Assembly (NCBI RefSeq): GCF_000684975.1
Contig: NZ_BAXZ01000028.1
Location: 30,986 to 94,985, forward strand
From: Paraburkholderia acidipaludis NBRC 101816
GTDB taxonomy: Bacteria; Pseudomonadota; Gammaproteobacteria; Burkholderiales; Burkholderiaceae
Length of the DNA stretch: 64,000 nt
Direction: 5' to 3'
The notes under the pieces: generated by a model
The model's input: the letters and a program-made list of their open reading frames with translations, nothing else
What the model was told of the DNA's origin: nothing
The model's database searches: none
Translations under genes and position numbers: made by a program
Shown: piece by piece, positions 52,685 to 61,820 of the stretch
Layout of the letters: each line of letters starts with the position of its first letter
Position numbering within the stretch: position 1 is the first letter of the stretch

Positions 52685-53437
52685 ATGAACCAGATCGATC
52701 TCAAGGACCGCGTGATGGTGGTCACCGGCGGCGCGCGCGGCATCGGCTACGCCGTCGCGCAGCGCGCGCTGCGCTCGGGCGCCGCCGTGGCGCTGTGGGA
52801 CGTCGACGGCGAGCGGCTCGAACGCTCGCGCAGCGAGCTTTCGGCGCTAGGCCCGGTGTCGGTCGTCAAGGTCGAGCTGACCGACGAGGCTTCCGTCGAA
52901 GCCGCCGCGCTCAAGACCGTCGAAACGCACGGCGCGATCCATGCGCTCGTCAACAGCGCGGGCATTACCGGCGGCAACGGCCTCACCTGGGAGCTGCCCG
53001 TGGACATGTGGCGCCGCGTGATCGAAGTGAACCTGATCGGCTGCTATCTGACCTGTCGCGCCGTCGTGCCGCACATGATCGCGCAGGGTTATGGGCGCAT
53101 CGTCAACATCGCTTCGGTGGCGGGCAAGGAGGGCAATCCGAATGCTTCGCACTACAGTGCATCGAAGGCCGGACTGATCGGGCTCACGAAGTCGCTCGGC
53201 AAGGAGCTGGCGACGAAGAACGTGCTCGTCAACGCGGTGACGCCGGCCGCGGCGAAGACCGAGATCTTCGATTCGATGTCGCAGCAGCATATCGACTACA
53301 TGCTCGCGAAGATTCCGATGAACCGCTTTCTGATGCCCGACGAGGCGGCTTCGCTGATCGTCTGGCTCACCTCCGAGGACTGCGCATTCAGCACGGGCTC
53401 GGTGTTCGATCTCTCCGGCGGGCGCGCGACCTACTGA
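52685..53437 (+). CDS. SDR, probable 2-keto-3-deoxy-L-rhamnonate dehydrogenase
   Basis: The 250-residue short-chain dehydrogenase has TGGARGIG, NSAG, a catalytic HYSASKAG and the C-terminal SGGRATY. In non-phosphorylating L-rhamnose clusters, an SDR of this size oxidises 2-keto-3-deoxy-L-rhamnonate at C4. The position before the transporter and rhamnonate dehydratase genes supports this, but SDR substrates cannot be told from sequence alone. GGAGG precedes the ATG. Confidence 0.78.
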   Translation: MNQIDLKDRVMVVTGGARGIGYAVAQRALRSGAAVALWDVDGERLERSRSELSALGPVSVVKVELTDEASVEAAALKTVETHGAIHALVNSAGITGGNGLTWELPVDMWRRVIEVNLIGCYLTCRAVVPHMIAQGYGRIVNIASVAGKEGNPNASHYSASKAGLIGLTKSLGKELATKNVLVNAVTPAAAKTEIFDSMSQQHIDYMLAKIPMNRFLMPDEAASLIVWLTSEDCAFSTGSVFDLSGGRATY

Positions 53438-53512
53438 CCGGCCAGGCCGCGCAGCATCCCGCGAGGGACGTAGGGGATCACGGCGGACTCACCGCCGGAG
53501 GAGGAGACAGAC

Positions 53513-54841
53513 ATGCAAGCCGAGGCCCGCCCGCTGCCCGCTGCCGTTATCGGCAAGGTCATGCGGCGCCTGTTGCCGTTCCTTCTGCTGATGTACGTGC
53601 TGGCGTTTCTCGACCGCGCCAACATCGGCTTCGCGCAAAAGGCGCTCCAGCACGACACCGGGCTCTCCGACACGGCGTTCGCCTTCGGCGCCGGCGTCTT
53701 CTTCGTGGGCTATGCGCTCTTCGAGGTGCCGGCCAACCTGCTGCTGCATCGCGTGGGCGCGCGCATCTGGATGTGCCGCATCATGGTGAGCTGGGGCGTC
53801 GTTTCGGCGGCCACGGCCCTCGTGCACACGCCCGCTGCGTTCTGCACGCTGCGCTTCCTGCTGGGCGTGGCCGAGGCCGGCTTCTTTCCCGGCATCATCT
53901 ATTACCTCATGCAGTGGTTCCCGCAGGCCGCCCGTGCGCGCGCCATCGGCGTGTTCTACTTCGGCGCGCCGCTCGCGTTCATCTTCGGCAGTCCTTTGTC
54001 CGGATTCCTGATCGATCTGCACGGCACCTTCGGCGTGGCGGGCTGGAAGTGGTTGTTCCTCGTCGAAGGCGGGCTCGCATCCGTGGTGGGCGTATGGGCG
54101 TTCTGGTATCTGACCGACCGGCCCGCCGACGCGCGCTGGCTCGCGGCCGACGAACAGCGCGCCTTGAGCGACGCGCTCAGGCTCGATGCGCACGAGGCCG
54201 CCGCACACGGCCCGCGCGATGCGCTGGCCGCGCTCGTGGATCGCCGCGTGCTGGCCTGGTCGGCGATCTATGCGCTGATCCAGATGAGCGTCTACGGCGT
54301 GATCTTCTTCCTGCCGCAGCAGGTGGCGTCGCTCGTGGGGGCGCGGGTGGGGCTCAAGGTGGGCCTGCTCGCCGCGCTGCCCTGGCTGTGCGCGGTCGTG
54401 CTCACATGGGTCGTGCCGCGCCGCGCCGACCGGCTCGGCAACCACCGCGCGTGGGCCGTGCGCCTGCTCGTGCTGGCGGGGCTCGGCATTGCGGTGTCCG
54501 GTGCGGCAAGCAGCCCGCTCGTGGCGATGATCGGCCTGTGCTGCGCCGCGAGCGGCTTCATTGCCGCGCAGCCGCTGTTCTGGACCTTCCCGGCGCGTTA
54601 TCTGGCGGGCGCCGCCTCGGCGAGCGGCATCGCGCTCATCAACGCGCTCGGCAGTCTCGGCGGCTTCGTCGCGCCGATGCTGCGCGCGGGCGCCGACCAC
54701 GCTTTCGCTTCGCATAGCGCCGGCCTCGAACTGCTCGCCCTTGCGAGTCTCGCGGCCGCGCTGCTGGTTCTCATCGTCGTTCCCCGCGCCGGCGCGCGGG
54801 CGGCCTCATCGTTCGAGCCGCCCGTGGGGCGCGTGCGGTAA
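53513..54841 (+). CDS. MFS transporter, ACS family (RhmT-like)
   Basis: The 442-residue protein has twelve membrane helices and ACS-family features: FLDRANIGFAQ in helix 1 and GIIYYLMQWFPQAARARAIG after helix 4. E. coli RhmT, the putative L-rhamnonate carrier next to rhmD, is in this family. GGAGGAG precedes the ATG. It is the second uptake route in the cluster besides the ABC importer, probably for the acid rather than the sugar. Confidence 0.87.
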   Translation: MQAEARPLPAAVIGKVMRRLLPFLLLMYVLAFLDRANIGFAQKALQHDTGLSDTAFAFGAGVFFVGYALFEVPANLLLHRVGARIWMCRIMVSWGVVSAATALVHTPAAFCTLRFLLGVAEAGFFPGIIYYLMQWFPQAARARAIGVFYFGAPLAFIFGSPLSGFLIDLHGTFGVAGWKWLFLVEGGLASVVGVWAFWYLTDRPADARWLAADEQRALSDALRLDAHEAAAHGPRDALAALVDRRVLAWSAIYALIQMSVYGVIFFLPQQVASLVGARVGLKVGLLAALPWLCAVVLTWVVPRRADRLGNHRAWAVRLLVLAGLGIAVSGAASSPLVAMIGLCCAASGFIAAQPLFWTFPARYLAGAASASGIALINALGSLGGFVAPMLRAGADHAFASHSAGLELLALASLAAALLVLIVVPRAGARAASSFEPPVGRVR

Positions 54842-54864
54842 CCCACTTCAAGGAGCAACGCCTC

Positions 54865-56043
54865 ATGGCCATGCCTACCATCAAACACGTGCGCGCCTTC
54901 ACCGTGCGCGGCGGCGGCGCCGACTACCACGACCAGGCCGCCGGCCACTGGATCGACGACCACATCTCGACGCCAATGGCGCGCTACCCCGAGTACCGCG
55001 CGAGCCGCCGCTCGTTCGGCATCGACGTGCTGGGCACGCTCGTCGTGGAAGTGGAGGCGAGCGACGGCACGGTGGGCTTCGCGGTGACGACGGGCGGCGA
55101 GATCGGCGCGTTCATCGTCGAGCGGCATCTCGCGCGCTTTCTCGAAGGTCAGCGCGTGACCGACCTCGAGAAGATCTGGGATCAGATGTACTACGCAACG
55201 CTCTACTACGGCCGCAAGGGCGTGGTGCTCAACACGATCTCGGGCGTCGATCTGGCGCTGTGGGACCTGCTCGGCAAGCTGCGCGAAGAACCGGTGTACC
55301 AGTTGCTGGGCGGCCCCGTGCGCGACGAACTGGTGTTCTATGCCACGGGCGCGCGTCCCGACCTCGCAAAGGAGATGGGCTTCATCGGCGGCAAGCTGCC
55401 CTTGCAGCACGGCCCGGCCGAGGGCGAGGAGGGGCTGCGCCAGAACATCGAGAAGCTCGCCACGATGCGCGAGCGCGTGGGCGACGACTTCTGGCTCATG
55501 TACGACTGCTGGATGAGCCTCGACGTGCGCTACGCCACGCGGCTCGCGCAGGCCGCGCAGGAGTACGGATTGAAATGGCTGGAAGAATGCCTGCCGCCCG
55601 ACGACTACTGGGGCTATGCCGAACTGCGCCGCAACGTGCCGCGCGGCATGATGGTGTCCACCGGCGAGCACGAGGCCACGCGCTGGGGCTTTCGCATGCT
55701 GCTGGAGATGGGCTGCTGCGACCTGATCCAGCCCGACGTGAACTGGTGCGGCGGCATGACCGAGCTCGTCAAGATTTCGGCGCTCGCGGACGCGCACAAT
55801 GTGCTCGTCGTGCCGCATGGTTCGTCGGTCTACAGTTATCACTTCGTCGTCACGCGTCATAGCTCGCCGTTCGCCGAGTTCCTGATGATGGCGCCGAAGG
55901 CCGACCAGGTCGTGCCGATGTTCACGCCGCTCCTGCTGGACGAGCCGGTGCCGGTGAAGGGCCGCATGAAGGTGCCGGACACGCCGGGTTTCGGCGTGCG
56001 TTTGAACCCGGACTGTGCGCTCGCGCGGCCGTATACCCATTAA
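54865..56043 (+). CDS. rhmD: L-rhamnonate dehydratase
   Basis: The 392-residue enolase-superfamily enzyme is close in sequence to E. coli RhmD across its length: DYHDQAAGHWIDDHISTPM, FGIDVLGTLVVEVEA, ATGARPDLAKEMGFIGGK and VPHGSSVYSYH. Metal ligands D214, E240 and E268 and general acid/base H318 line up with the characterised Salmonella enzyme. It dehydrates L-rhamnonate to 2-keto-3-deoxy-L-rhamnonate. AAGGAG precedes the ATG. Confidence 0.93.
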   Translation: MAMPTIKHVRAFTVRGGGADYHDQAAGHWIDDHISTPMARYPEYRASRRSFGIDVLGTLVVEVEASDGTVGFAVTTGGEIGAFIVERHLARFLEGQRVTDLEKIWDQMYYATLYYGRKGVVLNTISGVDLALWDLLGKLREEPVYQLLGGPVRDELVFYATGARPDLAKEMGFIGGKLPLQHGPAEGEEGLRQNIEKLATMRERVGDDFWLMYDCWMSLDVRYATRLAQAAQEYGLKWLEECLPPDDYWGYAELRRNVPRGMMVSTGEHEATRWGFRMLLEMGCCDLIQPDVNWCGGMTELVKISALADAHNVLVVPHGSSVYSYHFVVTRHSSPFAEFLMMAPKADQVVPMFTPLLLDEPVPVKGRMKVPDTPGFGVRLNPDCALARPYTH

Positions 56044-56073
56044 ATGCGCGCCAGCATTCGAGAGGAGAACGAC

Positions 56074-56856
56074 GTGCTGCTCAAGGACAAGGTGGTGATC
56101 GTCACCGGCGGGTCGCGCGGCATCGGCCGCGCCATCGCCATTGCCAGCGCCCGTGAGGGCGCCGATGTCGCGATCAATTACTGGGGGGACAACGACGCGT
56201 CGTATGGACGGCGCTCGGCCATTTCCGAGGTGCTCGACGAAATCGCGCGGCTGGGGCGGCGCGCGATTGCCGTGGAGGGCAACGTGGCCGCGCCGCAGAC
56301 GGGCGTGGACCTCGTGCGCGAGACCGTGGAGAAGTTCGGCCGGGTGGACGTGCTCGCGAGCAACGCGGGCATTTGCCCGTTCCATGCGTTTCTCGACATG
56401 CCGCCAGCCGTGCTCGAACGCACGATAGGCGTGAACCTGAACGGCGCGTTCTACGTGACGCAGGCGGTGGCGCGGCAGATGAAGGAGCAGGGCACGGGCG
56501 GCGCGATCGTGGCGACCAGCTCGATCAGCGCGCTCGTGGGCGGCGGCATGCAGGCGCATTACACGCCCACCAAGGCGGGCGTGCATTCGCTGATGCAGTC
56601 GTGCGCCATCGCGCTCGGCCCCTACGGCATCCGCTGCAACTCGGTCATGCCGGGTACGATCGCCACCGACCTGAATGCGGAGGATCTTGCCGACGAAGCC
56701 AAGCGCGCGTACTTCGAAAAGCGCATTCCGCTCGGGCGGCTCGGCGCGCCCGAGGACGTGGCCGAGTGCGTGGTGTTTCTCGCCTCCGAGCGCGCGCGCT
56801 ACGTCACGGGCGCGGCGCTGCTCGTGGATGGCGGCCTGTTCGTGAACCTTCAGTGA
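56074..56856 (+). CDS. L-rhamnose 1-dehydrogenase (NAD(P)+)
   Basis: The 260-residue SDR has TGGSRGIGRA, NAGICPFHAFLDMP, catalytic HYTPTKAG and the ending LLVDGGLFVNLQ. These stretches match the L-rhamnose dehydrogenase of Azotobacter vinelandii as I recall it. It oxidises L-rhamnose to L-rhamnono-lactone. GTG 56074 has AGGAG six bases upstream and is preferred to ATG 56044, which abuts the rhmD stop. The 3' end overlaps the convergent LysR gene by seven bases. Confidence 0.9.
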   Translation: MLLKDKVVIVTGGSRGIGRAIAIASAREGADVAINYWGDNDASYGRRSAISEVLDEIARLGRRAIAVEGNVAAPQTGVDLVRETVEKFGRVDVLASNAGICPFHAFLDMPPAVLERTIGVNLNGAFYVTQAVARQMKEQGTGGAIVATSSISALVGGGMQAHYTPTKAGVHSLMQSCAIALGPYGIRCNSVMPGTIATDLNAEDLADEAKRAYFEKRIPLGRLGAPEDVAECVVFLASERARYVTGAALLVDGGLFVNLQ

Positions 56857-57845
56857 GACGCGAGCGTTTCCGCGCGCGCGCGATCATGAACGGTCACTTC
56901 GTCCGCCTTGAAAGGCTGGGAAAAACGCCGCAGCAGGCCCACGAAATGCTCCGCGGGCTCCGCGAGCGGTTCGCCTTTGCGCGTGAGCACGCCGAAGCCG
57001 GGCAGGCTCTTGCCGATCTCGATGGGCAGCACCGTGAGCAGGCGCCCGCGCACGTGGTCGCGCACGACGGATTCCGGCAGCATGGCCACGGCGTCGAAGC
57101 TTTCGAGCAGTTGCAGCGTGGCGAAGATCGACGCCGACTCCGTGAGATTGACGGGCGTGGCCAGCCCGGCGCGCGCGAGCTCGCCCTCGAACAATTCGCG
57201 GGCGGGGCTCGTGATGGGCTGCACGACCCACGGCCAGTTCATCAGCTCCGCGAGCGTGACGCGTTCGCGGCGCGCGAGCGGGTGCGGCGAGCGCACCACG
57301 AGCACGAGCGGTTCGCGCGCGAGCGGCTCGAAGCCGAAGTCGTTGTGCTGCAGCGGCGTGGTGAGGCGCCCGAGCGCGAGATCGACTTCGCGGCGATGGA
57401 GCAGTTGCACGACCTGATCGCTCGTTTCGCCGAGTATGCGCACGTTGAGCAGCGGCCGTTCGGTCTTGAGCGTGGCGACGGCCTGCGCGAGCAGGTCGGG
57501 CGCGGCGCCCATGATCGCGCCCACGGTGAGCTGGCCGTGGCCGCCGCGGCGTTTCACGTCGAGGTCTTCGGCGAAGCGCGTGAGGTCGGCGAGCGCGCGG
57601 CGCGCATAGGCGAGCGTCACCACGCCGAGCGCCGTGGGCTGCATGCCGCGCGCGTTGCGCTCGAAGAGACGAAAGCCGAAGGCCTCCTCGATGTCGCTGA
57701 GCATGCGGCTGCCGCTAGGCTGGGCGACGTTGATGGCGTCGGCGGCCTGATGGACGTTGCGCGTGTCGTCGAGCGCGACGAGCAGGGCGAGGTGCTTGAA
57801 TCGGAGCCGGTTGACGAGTGCGACAACGGCGGTCGGATGGTTCAT
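56850..57845 (-). CDS. LysR-family regulator of the rhamnose cluster
   Basis: The 331-residue GbpR-like LysR protein has its helix-turn-helix at about 28-52 (NVHQAADAINVAQPSGSRML). It sits inside the cluster, convergent with the rhamnose dehydrogenase and divergent from rhaM, so it probably controls the mutarotase-lactonase-ABC operon. L-Rhamnose systems often use AraC or DeoR regulators, so a LysR is less usual. Confidence 0.9.
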   Translation of the reverse strand: MNHPTAVVALVNRLRFKHLALLVALDDTRNVHQAADAINVAQPSGSRMLSDIEEAFGFRLFERNARGMQPTALGVVTLAYARRALADLTRFAEDLDVKRRGGHGQLTVGAIMGAAPDLLAQAVATLKTERPLLNVRILGETSDQVVQLLHRREVDLALGRLTTPLQHNDFGFEPLAREPLVLVVRSPHPLARRERVTLAELMNWPWVVQPITSPARELFEGELARAGLATPVNLTESASIFATLQLLESFDAVAMLPESVVRDHVRGRLLTVLPIEIGKSLPGFGVLTRKGEPLAEPAEHFVGLLRRFSQPFKADEVTVHDRARAETLASH

Positions 57846-57868
57846 TAGCGATCCGGTTTATGTATCGC

Positions 57869-57884
57869 CCGATCCCAACATCGG
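57869..57884. promoter_or_regulatory. Inverted repeat between lysR and rhaM
   Basis: CCGAT and ATCGG are separated by CCCAAC, midway in the 125-base lysR/rhaM gap. It is the candidate binding site for the divergent LysR protein. Confidence 0.4.
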
Positions 57885-57970
57885 ATTGGTTGGCTATCGA
57901 TGCGGGAATTATAGTCGGTGAAAACTGCCTGGGAATCCACGAAAACCAGAGGGCAGATGGAGACACGAGC

Positions 57971-58285
57971 ATGGAGACTATCGCGTTTCGCATGGTGCTC
58001 AACCCCGGACAGCGCGACGAGTACGCGCGCCGGCACCGCGAAATCTGGCCCGGGCTGGCGGCGGAGCTCACGAAGGCAGGCGTGAGCGACTACTGGATCT
58101 TTCTCGACGAAGCCACGAATCATCTGTTCGCGGTGCTCAAGCGCCGCGACGATCACACGATGGACACGCTGCCCACCCTGCCCGTCATGCGCAGATGGTG
58201 GGATTTCATGGCCGACATCATGCAGACGGGCGAGGGCAACGTGCCGGTGCAGGCGCCGCTCGTGCCGCTTTTTCATCTGGCGTGA
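57971..58285 (+). CDS. rhaM: L-rhamnose mutarotase
   Basis: The 104-residue protein has exactly the length of E. coli RhaM and its active-site residues: Y18 and H22 (DEYARRHREIWP) and the WWDFMADIM end. It interconverts alpha and beta L-rhamnopyranose. GGAGA precedes the ATG at 57971. It heads the operon with the lactonase and ABC genes. Confidence 0.93.
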   Translation: METIAFRMVLNPGQRDEYARRHREIWPGLAAELTKAGVSDYWIFLDEATNHLFAVLKRRDDHTMDTLPTLPVMRRWWDFMADIMQTGEGNVPVQAPLVPLFHLA

Positions 58286-58302
58286 ACGCGAGGGAGCCTC
58301 TC

Positions 58303-59196
58303 ATGCAAGTCGTCGATCCGCACGTCCACTTCTGGGACCTCGCTACGCATCATTACCCGTGGCTCGCGAATCCGGGCGTGTCCTTCGTGGGCGATGCGCG
58401 TGCGCTCCGCTTCAACTACCTGCCCGCCGACCTGCTGCGCGAGGCCGGCGACATCGACGTGCTGAAGGTCGTGCACGTGGAGGCGAATCACGATCCGGCC
58501 GATCCGGTCGAGGAGACGCGCTGGCTGCAAGGTCTCGCCGACGCGGATCGGGAACATGCGATGCTCGCGGCGATCGTCGCCGCCGCAGACCTGAGCGCGC
58601 CGAACGCCCAGGCCGTGCTGGAAGGCCATGCCGCGTTTTCGCGCACGCGCGGCATCCGCCAGATCCTCAACGTGCATGCTGACCCGCTCTACGACTATGT
58701 GGGCCGTCACTACCTGCGCGATGCCGCGTGGCGCGCGAACTTCGCTCTGCTTGCCCGCTATGGCTTCTCTTTCGATCTGCAGCTCTATCCGTCCCAGATG
58801 GAAGAGGCGGCCGCGCTCGCGCAGGCGCACCCCGACATCGCGTTGATCGTGAACCATGCGGGCATGTTCGTGGACCGCAACAGCGTGGCCGGCTATCGCG
58901 CCTGGCGCGAGGGGCTGCGCGTGCTGGCCGCGTGCCCGAACGTGACGGTGAAGATCAGCGGGCTCGCGATGTTCGATCACCAATGGACCGTGGAGAGCCT
59001 GCGTCCCTATGTGCTCGAAACGATCGACGCGTTCGGCGTCGAGCGGGCGATGTTCGCCTCGAACTTCCCGGTGGACCGGCAGTTCGGCCGCTACGAAGAC
59101 CTGTGGCACGCGTATGCGCAGATCGTGAGCGGGGCGAGCGCGGGCGAGCGGGACGCGCTTTTTATCGACAACGCCCAGCGTGTTTACCGGATCTAG
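58303..59196 (+). CDS. Probable L-rhamnono-lactonase (amidohydrolase-2)
   Basis: The 297-residue TIM-barrel hydrolase starts VVDPHVHFWD (metal ligands), has EANHDPADPVEE, IVNHAGMF and FASNFPVD, typical of sugar lactonases of this group. It should open the lactone made by L-rhamnose dehydrogenase to L-rhamnonate. It follows rhaM by 17 bases with AGGGAG before the ATG. Confidence 0.88.
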   Translation: MQVVDPHVHFWDLATHHYPWLANPGVSFVGDARALRFNYLPADLLREAGDIDVLKVVHVEANHDPADPVEETRWLQGLADADREHAMLAAIVAAADLSAPNAQAVLEGHAAFSRTRGIRQILNVHADPLYDYVGRHYLRDAAWRANFALLARYGFSFDLQLYPSQMEEAAALAQAHPDIALIVNHAGMFVDRNSVAGYRAWREGLRVLAACPNVTVKISGLAMFDHQWTVESLRPYVLETIDAFGVERAMFASNFPVDRQFGRYEDLWHAYAQIVSGASAGERDALFIDNAQRVYRI

Positions 59197-59220
59197 CCGA
59201 CAGGACGACAGGAGACGCGT

Positions 59221-60756
59221 GTGGAAATCCAGGCAACGGCGGGCGCCGTACCCCGGCTCGAACTGAGGCAGGCCAGCAAGTCGTTCGGGCGCGTGCGCGC
59301 GCTGGTCGACGGCAGCCTGACGCTGCGGCCGGGCGAGGTGCATGCGCTCCTCGGCGAAAACGGCGCGGGCAAGTCGACGCTCGTGAAGATTCTCGCGGGC
59401 GTGTATCGCCCGGACAGCGGCACCTTGCTGATCGACGGCGTCGCGCGCCAGTTCGCGTCGCCGGCCGAGGCGCGCGACGCGGGCATTGCCGTGATCTATC
59501 AGGAGCCCACACTGTTCTTCGACCTCTCGATTGCCGAGAACATCTATATGGGCCGTCAGCCGCTCGACCGGCTCGGTCGCATCGACTACGACGCGATGCA
59601 TCGCGACGTGGCCGCGCTGCTTGCCTCGCTCGGCGTGGATCTGAAGGCCGGGCGTCTCGTGCGCGGCCTGTCGATTGCGGACCAGCAGGTGATCGAGATC
59701 GCGAAGGCGCTCTCGCTGAACGCGAACGTGCTCGTAATGGACGAACCCACGGCGGCGCTCTCGCTGCCGGAGGTGGAGCGGCTTTTCACGATCGCCCGCA
59801 AGCTGCGCGAGCGCGGCGTGGCGGTCCTGTTCATCACGCACCGGCTGGAGGAAGTGTTCGCGCTCACGGAACACGTGACGATCATGCGCGACGGCGCGAA
59901 GGTGTTCGACGCGCCCACCGCCACGCTCAGCACGCAGGAGATCGTCGCGAAGATGGTGGGGCGCGACCTCGCCACTTTCTACCCGAAGGCCGACGTGACG
60001 CCGGGCGAGGTCATGCTGCGCGTGCGTGGGCTCACGCGCCGCGGCGTGTTCAAGGACATCTCGTTCGACGTGCGCGGCGGCGAGATCGTGGCGCTCGCGG
60101 GGCTCGTGGGCGCGGGGCGCAGCGAAGTGGCGCGGGCGATCTTCGGCATCGACGCCTGCGACTCGGGCCAGGTGCAGATCGCGGGCAAGCCGCTCGCCAT
60201 GGGTAAGCCCGCGGCGGCCGTGCGGGCAGGGCTCGCGCTCGTGCCGGAAGACCGGCGCCAGCAGGGGCTCGCGCTGGAGCTGAGCATTGCGCGCAACGCC
60301 TCGATGACGGTGCTCGGCAGGCTCGTGCGCTTCGGCCTCATCTCCGCCGCGCGCGAAACGCAGCTCGCGGGACAGTGGGGCACGCGCCTGCGGCTGAAGG
60401 CGGGCGATCTGAACGCGCCGGTGGCCACGCTCTCGGGCGGCAACCAGCAGAAGGTGGTGCTCGGCAAATGGCTGGCCACGGGGCCGAAGGTGCTCATCAT
60501 CGACGAACCCACGCGCGGCATCGACGTGGGCGCGAAAGCCGAGGTCTATGGCGCGCTCGCCGATCTCGTGCGCGAGGGCATGGCCGTGCTGATGATTTCC
60601 AGCGAATTGCCCGAAGTGCTCGGCATGGCCGACCGCGTGCTCGTCATGCACGAGGGCCGCATTACGGCCGATATCGCGCGCGCTGATGCGAACGAAGAGC
60701 GCATCATGAGCGCCGCGCTCGGCGAAGCCAACGTTCATTTGGGGCACGCCGCATGA
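59221..60756 (+). CDS. Sugar ABC ATPase (RhaT-like)
   Basis: The 511-residue protein carries two ATPase halves as in RbsA/XylG-type sugar importers: Walker A GENGAGKST in the first, degenerate GLVGAGRSE in the second, and signatures LSIADQQ and LSGGNQQK. It starts with GTG after AGGAG. In Rhizobium leguminosarum the rhamnose importer uses an ATPase of this type (RhaT) with two permeases and a binding protein. Start overlaps none; its stop overlaps the next permease by four bases. Confidence 0.92.
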   Translation: MEIQATAGAVPRLELRQASKSFGRVRALVDGSLTLRPGEVHALLGENGAGKSTLVKILAGVYRPDSGTLLIDGVARQFASPAEARDAGIAVIYQEPTLFFDLSIAENIYMGRQPLDRLGRIDYDAMHRDVAALLASLGVDLKAGRLVRGLSIADQQVIEIAKALSLNANVLVMDEPTAALSLPEVERLFTIARKLRERGVAVLFITHRLEEVFALTEHVTIMRDGAKVFDAPTATLSTQEIVAKMVGRDLATFYPKADVTPGEVMLRVRGLTRRGVFKDISFDVRGGEIVALAGLVGAGRSEVARAIFGIDACDSGQVQIAGKPLAMGKPAAAVRAGLALVPEDRRQQGLALELSIARNASMTVLGRLVRFGLISAARETQLAGQWGTRLRLKAGDLNAPVATLSGGNQQKVVLGKWLATGPKVLIIDEPTRGIDVGAKAEVYGALADLVREGMAVLMISSELPEVLGMADRVLVMHEGRITADIARADANEERIMSAALGEANVHLGHAA

Positions 60757-61820
60757 TGCGCCACACCACCACCCCTCATCAGCCGCTGCCGCACGGGCCG
60801 CATGACGGCGCGCCGCCCGCGCGCCGCAGCGCGGCGGCGCTCGCCGAGACACTGGCGAAGAGCCGCGAAACGACGCTCTTCGTCGTGCTGCTGCTGATTG
60901 TCGGCGGCACGGCGCTCGCGCGGCCGCAATTCCTGAACCTGCAGAACCTGCGCGACGTGCTGCTCAACGTCTCGATCGTCGCCTTGCTCACGGCGGGCAT
61001 GACGATCGTGATCCTCATGCGGCACATCGATCTTTCCGTGGGCTCGACGGTCGGTATCAGCGCGTATGCGGTCGGCAGTGTCTATGTCGCGTTTCCCCAC
61101 ATGCCGGTGATCGTGGCGCTGCTTGCCGGCTGTGCAATCGGCTTTGTCGCGGGGGGCATCAACGCGCTGCTCGTGGCGGCGGGCCGCGTGCCTTCGCTCG
61201 TTGCCACGCTCTCCACGCTCTATATCTTTCGTGGTGCAGACTATGCCTGGGTCCACGGCGGCCAGATCAACGCGACGAGCCTGCCCGACGCGTTCTCGGG
61301 CCTCGCCACCGGCACCGTGCTGGGCGTGCCGGTGCTCGCGCTCATCGCGCTCGTGCTGCTGGCCGGATTGTCGGTTTACCTGAAGCAGTTCCGGCCGGGC
61401 CGCGAATACTACGCCATCGGCTCCAATCCCGAGGCCGCGCGCCTTGCCGGCATCAACGTGGAGCGGCGCGTCGCCACGGGCTTTTTGATCAGCGGCACTA
61501 TCGCGGGACTGGCTGGCGCGCTGTGGCTGGCGCGTTTCGGCACCGTCGACGCGAGCACGGCCAAGGGCATCGAACTGCAAGTGGTGGCCGCCGCCGTGGT
61601 GGGCAGCGTGGCGATCACGGGCGGCGTGGGCACGATACTCGGCGCGACGCTCGGCGCGCTCGTGCTGGCCGTCATCAGCATCGCGCTCGTGGTGCTGCAT
61701 GTTTCGCCGTTCTGGGAGCAGGCCATTCAGGGCGCGCTGATCGTGGCCGCGATCGCCGCCGACACGCTGCTGGCCCGCTCCGTCGCCAAACGCATGATGA
61801 GGAAGCGCGACCATGGCTAA
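60753..61820 (+). CDS. Sugar ABC permease (RhaP-like)
   Basis: The 355-residue RbsC-type permease has about ten membrane helices, TAGMTIVILMRHIDLSVGST in the early part and AARLAGINVERR as the ATPase-contact loop. It overlaps the ATPase gene by four bases and the second permease by eight. Confidence 0.92.
   Translation: MMRHTTTPHQPLPHGPHDGAPPARRSAAALAETLAKSRETTLFVVLLLIVGGTALARPQFLNLQNLRDVLLNVSIVALLTAGMTIVILMRHIDLSVGSTVGISAYAVGSVYVAFPHMPVIVALLAGCAIGFVAGGINALLVAAGRVPSLVATLSTLYIFRGADYAWVHGGQINATSLPDAFSGLATGTVLGVPVLALIALVLLAGLSVYLKQFRPGREYYAIGSNPEAARLAGINVERRVATGFLISGTIAGLAGALWLARFGTVDASTAKGIELQVVAAAVVGSVAITGGVGTILGATLGALVLAVISIALVVLHVSPFWEQAIQGALIVAAIAADTLLARSVAKRMMRKRDHG

Noticed and set aside
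58273..60852. 859-codon minus-strand frame
   Set aside because: It lies over the lactonase and ABC ATPase genes, both with full motifs; the frame has no domain.
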